Shown here: one piece after another, positions 60,197-64,000 of the stretch
Layout of the letters: every line of letters starts with the position of its first letter
Numbering within the stretch: position 1 is the first letter of the stretch
Source of the DNA: an uncultured Clostridia bacterium
GTDB lineage: Bacteria > Bacillota > Clostridia > Christensenellales > Borkfalkiaceae
Direction: 5' to 3'
NCBI GenBank assembly: GCA_947088135.1
Contig: CAMUFJ010000007.1
Coordinates: 1-64,000, forward strand
Length of the DNA stretch: 64,000 bases
The notes under the pieces: model-generated
Database searches by the model: none
What the model saw: only the letters and a program-made list of their open reading frames with translations
What the model was told of the DNA's origin: nothing
Program-made: the position numbers and the translations under genes

Positions 60197-60225
60197 TTGA
60201 CTTCGGCAAGGGATTTTACTATACT
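60197..60225 (+). promoter_or_regulatory. Promoter of tRNA-Thr
   Basis: TTGACT (60197-60202), 17 bp, TATACT (60220-60225), 15 bp before the tRNA. Confidence 0.75.
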
Positions 60226-60240
60226 AATTGAGTAACTTAT

Positions 60241-60316
60241 GCTGCTGTGGCTCAGCAGGTAGAGCACGTCCTTGGTAAGGACGAGGTCGGCGGTTCAAAT
60301 CCGCTCAGCAGCTCCA
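60241..60316 (+). tRNA. tRNA-Thr (anticodon GGT)
   Basis: A 76-nt cloverleaf with encoded CCA; acceptor GCTGCTG/CAGCAGC; anticodon loop TTGGTAA. It marks the border to AT-rich, island-like DNA. Confidence 0.95.
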
Positions 60317-60318
60317 AT

Positions 60319-60360
60319 AATAACGTAAGTTGAACCAAAATTCAGCTTGCGTTATTTTTT
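60319..60360 (+). terminator. Terminator after tRNA-Thr
   Basis: A 16-nt arm (60319-60334) pairs with 60341-60356 with two G-U pairs, followed by a T-run. Confidence 0.85.
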
Positions 60361-60375
60361 ATATAAGACCTGCTC

Positions 60376-60404
60376 TTGCGAAATTTGTTAGATTATGGTA
60401 TAAT
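60376..60404 (+). promoter_or_regulatory. Promoter of the ATPase-helicase gene
   Basis: TTGCGA (60376-60381), 17 bp, TATAAT (60399-60404), 33 bp before the ATG; GGAAG at 60424 may be the SD. Confidence 0.7.
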
Positions 60405-60436
60405 GTGAAAAAATAATATTTTCGGAAGTACAAAGC

Positions 60437-63400
60437 ATGACAGAGCAAGAAAAAATCTATTTTGAAGCATTAAAAAATGACCGCATAGATAGCGACAGAG
60501 TATTGCAAAAAAAATCTATGCGCGGCGTTAAAAATAGCGTGGTTGAAAAGTATTCAGACCAAGCACACTTTATATATGAGTTATTGCAAAATGCTGATGA
60601 TGCTGGGGCGACAGAAGCTAAATTTGAATTGTATGGAAATAGACTTGTTTTTAAACATAACGGAAGTCGGCACTTTTCTGTATCTAACCCCGACACAGAA
60701 GAAGCTGATACCGAAAATGGCGTATTGGGAGATATCAACGCTATTACTTCCATTGCTAATTCTAATAAAACGTCAGCTGAAATAGGAAAATTTGGTGTTG
60801 GTTTCAAATCGGTATTTCAATACACTACAACGCCAAAAATTTATGATCCGAATTTTCGTTTTTATATCGATAGATTTATTGTACCTGTTCAAATTGAAGA
60901 TGATTATGAAAAAAGATTACCTAATGAAACTATATTTATTTTTCCTTTTAATCACCCTCAAAAAACGGCTGAAATAGCGTATTGCGATATTGAAAAGAAG
61001 TTAAAAACATTAAAATACCCTATTTTATTTCTTTCAAACTTAAAATATGTTTCGCTCGAATTTTCCGATACTCTTGGGCTGTACGGTAAAAATATTGATG
61101 AGAATAAGAGTTTTAAAGAAAATGGTATTACGGCAGAACTAATAAAACTTACTCATAATATTGGAGATGACTTAATAGACCAAAACCTTTGGTTATTTTC
61201 GCGTGAATATTTAATTTCAGAAAAACATTCCGCAAAATATTCAGTCGGTTATTTTATAGGAGATGACGGAAAACTTAAACCCGTAAACGAGCAAGCATTT
61301 TGTTTTTTCCCTACGAAAGAATTAACAAACTTAAATTTTATAGTCCATGCACCTTTTTTACTTACTGACAGTCGTGAGGGCATAAAAGCAGGCGAACAAC
61401 ATAATAAAGATATGATTAAATTGCTTGCAGATTTAGCGGCAGACAGTTTACTATTGCTTAAAAAGATTGGTATTGATAGTAACAACCGTTTAATTGACGA
61501 CAACATATTTAATATATTACCTTATGATGAAGATGAGTTTAACGACGAAGATGATAATGATAAAATATCATTTAAACCGTTCTATATTGCTATTAAAAAC
61601 AAATTTGAAGCCGAAGAGTTGCTACCCACTATTGACGGATATACAAGCACTGAGAACGCATATTGGGCTTCTGTAACGAGGTTAACAGAAGTATTTGGAA
61701 ATAATCAATTAGCACAATTAAGTCATAATCCAGAAGCAAAATGGGTTTTTACGTCTTTGGGACGGGAGAACACACAGAGGAAAAATGAAAACAGTCCTGT
61801 ATCTTCTTTCATTGATGCCATAACAAAAATGTGGTTAGACGAAAATGCCTTATTAAAGGGGCGTTATACAGGCAATTATCTTTATGGTGGGTTAAAAAGA
61901 ATATTTGACGGATTAGATAAAAGTTTTATTGAAAATCAACCAATAGATTGGCTGTACGGATTTTACGCTTGGGTATCTGAAAGGACATCAAGAATAAATA
62001 CTGTAAAAAATATGCCAATATTTTTAGATGAAGCTGGTAATGCGGTTGCAGTTTTTGACGGAAACGGGCAAGAAGTATTATTTTTACCGTCAACAGGGAT
62101 AGACGGCTATAAAACAGTAAATCAAGAATTGCTAAATAACGAAGCTACTGTTACTCTCTTGAAGCAAATTGGTATAAAAGAGCCGACTTTAAAAGATGAA
62201 ATATACAACATTATTTTACCTTTATATAAAAACGGAACAGCGGCTGATTATGAAAGTCATTTTTTAAAATTCTTTCAATATTATCAAGAGTGCCCTAATA
62301 ATCAGTCGCAAAGCTTTATTGCTATGATAAAAGATCTATCTTTTATTAGCGGCAAATCAAATGACGGTAAAAATGAGGTTGGCATAGCACAAAATTTTTA
62401 TATTCCAGATAATGATTTGTTTAAATATTTTTCTGCGAAGCCAACAACAAAATTTATTGATTTTAATAAATATTTAACAATAGTTGGAGAAGAAAATAAA
62501 GAAAAATTAACTTGTTTTTTTAAAGTGTTGGGTGCAAAAACATTACCGCAAATTTTTGAAATTGAAATATCACAGGAGGAGGCGGAAAAGTATCATAAAA
62601 AGAGTTGGAACAGGTCAACAAGATACCAAGAATGGATAAATAAAAAAATTGACGGGCTTCAAGAAGTTATAAAAGAAATAGTTGATAAAAAAGATTTTAC
62701 ATTATCTGTTGCATTATGGAAAATTCTTTTACGATTTGCCGAAACTTATACTATATCGCAAAATAAACATTTAATTGATATTTTAGAAGGTCATTATCGG
62801 TATTTTTTCCGTGAAAGATATTATACTCCTTTTGACACCACTGATATTGTTGATTTGAGAACACAAAAGTGGTTATTTAGTAAAGATAATATTTTTAGCG
62901 CTGCTAATGCAATATTTATTGAGGATCTATCAGATAGCTACTGTACAACAACTTATGGGGCAAAAGAGTTAATATCATTTTTATGTATTAACGACAAACC
63001 GTTAGTTATTGAACAAACCAACCAAGAAGAAAACATTACAGACGAAGAACGCAGATTACAAAAATTAAAAACTGCGGGATTTACTGACGAAGAAATAGAT
63101 AGTTTAATAGAGAAAAAATTAAAAAAAGACAATACACCCGATGATAACGATGACGAAGATGACAGTGGCGAAAAAACAACTACCCCTGCGGTAGAAAAAG
63201 TTATTAAAAAAATCCGCAAAAAAATTAAAAAGCCTAACACTTCTGATTTGTCAGATGATGACGATAATGACGAAGATGACTATACAAAGCCTACTATTGA
63301 TTACAATAAAAAGATAGAGCAGGCGGAAGAAAAAAGTCGTATTGAAATTGAAAGAATAGCACATTTACAAGAATTACAGACAACCGCCGCCAATGCAGAA

Positions 63401-64000
63401 AAATATTCCTACTTATGGTTTAAAACTCTATTAGAAATGGAAGCTCTTGCTGACGGTGAGGATAACGGCAACAGTAGGGAAATTTCGATTTGCTTTGCAA
63501 AAGCCGAATTGGAAGCAGGCACAACACGAACGCTTATATTAAAACACCCCAATAGATATATTCCGCAATTCATGGAAGATTTGGCGGATATACCTTTAAC
63601 ATTGCACTATGGCAACCAAACAAAAAAGGTAGCCATAGAGGTTTTGAATGTGCAGTCATATACCGTTAGAGCTAAATTAAAGTCTGGGGCAGAGATTGAA
63701 GATATAGATTTGTCGCTTGTAAATGAAGCAAGAATAGACGCCCAAAATCCTACATTTTTGCTTGAAGAACTGATAAAAGGTTTTAATTCGTTAGGCTACG
63801 CTGATGATTTCAATTTAAAGTCAAATCTTACGGATAAAATCGATTTTATTTTTGGTCCCCCTGGCACAGGTAAAACTACTCATTTAGCCAATAAAGTTAT
63901 TTTACCGTTAATGCAGGAAGATAAAAATTTAAAAGTTTTAGTTTTAACACCTACCAATAAGGCGGCAGATGTCATCACTAAACGCATAATGGAATGCGAT
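60437..64000 (+). CDS. Sacsin/HSP90-type ATPase fused to SF1 helicase, partial
   Basis: An uninterrupted frame of 1188 codons runs off the window. The N-terminal domain (about residues 30-330) is a GHKL ATPase of the sacsin/HSP90 type: N-box YELLQNADDAG with Asn52, and G-box IGKFGVGFKSVF at 116-127. A long middle region and an acidic/basic linker (about 870-960, DDNDDEDD runs) follow. The C-terminal part begins a UPF1-like SF1 helicase: Walker A GPPGTGKT at 1140-1147 and motif Ia LTPTNKAADVITKR. A nuclease or further helicase motifs are expected beyond the end. AT content is much higher than in its left neighbours, and it sits directly behind a tRNA. Large ATPase-helicase proteins of this kind occur in anti-phage defence islands; that role is inferred. 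Confidence 0.8.
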   Translation, partial: MTEQEKIYFEALKNDRIDSDRVLQKKSMRGVKNSVVEKYSDQAHFIYELLQNADDAGATEAKFELYGNRLVFKHNGSRHFSVSNPDTEEADTENGVLGDINAITSIANSNKTSAEIGKFGVGFKSVFQYTTTPKIYDPNFRFYIDRFIVPVQIEDDYEKRLPNETIFIFPFNHPQKTAEIAYCDIEKKLKTLKYPILFLSNLKYVSLEFSDTLGLYGKNIDENKSFKENGITAELIKLTHNIGDDLIDQNLWLFSREYLISEKHSAKYSVGYFIGDDGKLKPVNEQAFCFFPTKELTNLNFIVHAPFLLTDSREGIKAGEQHNKDMIKLLADLAADSLLLLKKIGIDSNNRLIDDNIFNILPYDEDEFNDEDDNDKISFKPFYIAIKNKFEAEELLPTIDGYTSTENAYWASVTRLTEVFGNNQLAQLSHNPEAKWVFTSLGRENTQRKNENSPVSSFIDAITKMWLDENALLKGRYTGNYLYGGLKRIFDGLDKSFIENQPIDWLYGFYAWVSERTSRINTVKNMPIFLDEAGNAVAVFDGNGQEVLFLPSTGIDGYKTVNQELLNNEATVTLLKQIGIKEPTLKDEIYNIILPLYKNGTAADYESHFLKFFQYYQECPNNQSQSFIAMIKDLSFISGKSNDGKNEVGIAQNFYIPDNDLFKYFSAKPTTKFIDFNKYLTIVGEENKEKLTCFFKVLGAKTLPQIFEIEISQEEAEKYHKKSWNRSTRYQEWINKKIDGLQEVIKEIVDKKDFTLSVALWKILLRFAETYTISQNKHLIDILEGHYRYFFRERYYTPFDTTDIVDLRTQKWLFSKDNIFSAANAIFIEDLSDSYCTTTYGAKELISFLCINDKPLVIEQTNQEENITDEERRLQKLKTAGFTDEEIDSLIEKKLKKDNTPDDNDDEDDSGEKTTTPAVEKVIKKIRKKIKKPNTSDLSDDDDNDEDDYTKPTIDYNKKIEQAEEKSRIEIERIAHLQELQTTAANAEKYSYLWFKTLLEMEALADGEDNGNSREISICFAKAELEAGTTRTLILKHPNRYIPQFMEDLADIPLTLHYGNQTKKVAIEVLNVQSYTVRAKLKSGAEIEDIDLSLVNEARIDAQNPTFLLEELIKGFNSLGYADDFNLKSNLTDKIDFIFGPPGTGKTTHLANKVILPLMQEDKNLKVLVLTPTNKAADVITKRIMECD

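Overview
The window looks like the chromosome of a spore-forming member of the Bacillota (Clostridia-like). It carries the sporulation operon spoIIAA-spoIIAB-sigF, a YunB-type sporulation gene, sigma-A promoters with TTGACA/TATAAT-like boxes, strong Shine-Dalgarno (SD) sequences, lipoproteins with lipobox signals, and a cohesin/dockerin surface system of the kind found in gut and plant-fibre Clostridia. I cannot name the genus.

Region 1 (about 47-10777) is an integrated mobile element of about 10.7 kb, bounded by a 25-bp direct repeat. The right copy is the 3' end of an intact tRNA-Tyr. Gene content (tyrosine integrase, XRE repressor, many small genes, a signal-peptide/C-terminal-membrane protein, a Zot/pI-like membrane ATPase and an HUH rolling-circle initiator) fits an inovirus-like (filamentous phage) provirus. 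Its control regions can be read in unusual detail: a consensus LexA box over the integrase start site, five copies of ACTA-N6-TAGT around the early promoters, four copies of a TTTGACAT-N4-ATGTCAAA palindrome, paired arm-type sites at both ends, and short hairpins ahead of many ribosome binding sites.

Region 2 (10753-13927) holds a five-tRNA operon (Met-Asp-Phe-Thr-Tyr, minus strand), then spoIIAA-spoIIAB-sigF, then a convergent degV-family gene.

Region 3 (about 14400-48330) is a surface and glycan locus. It begins with one 21.4-kb gene for a 7132-residue secreted protein made of beta-helix-like repeats, Ig-like/MBG repeats and a C-terminal dockerin. Next come a cohesin-like plus dockerin protein (763 residues) and a membrane-anchored protein with an N-terminal cohesin-like domain (1557 residues). 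These could form a chain that ties the giant fibre to the membrane. Two tandem GH51 arabinofuranosidase lipoproteins follow.

Region 4 (48600-60316) is housekeeping: malic enzyme, prs, pth, mfd, a PrsA-like foldase lipoprotein, uppP, a 50-residue YjzC-like protein, yunB, murG (minus strand) and a tRNA-Thr(GGT).

Region 5 (60437-64000) is AT-rich and starts directly behind the tRNA-Thr. It contains the first 1188 codons of a very large protein joining a sacsin/HSP90-type ATPase to an SF1 helicase. This resembles an anti-phage defence gene on a genomic island; the window ends inside it.
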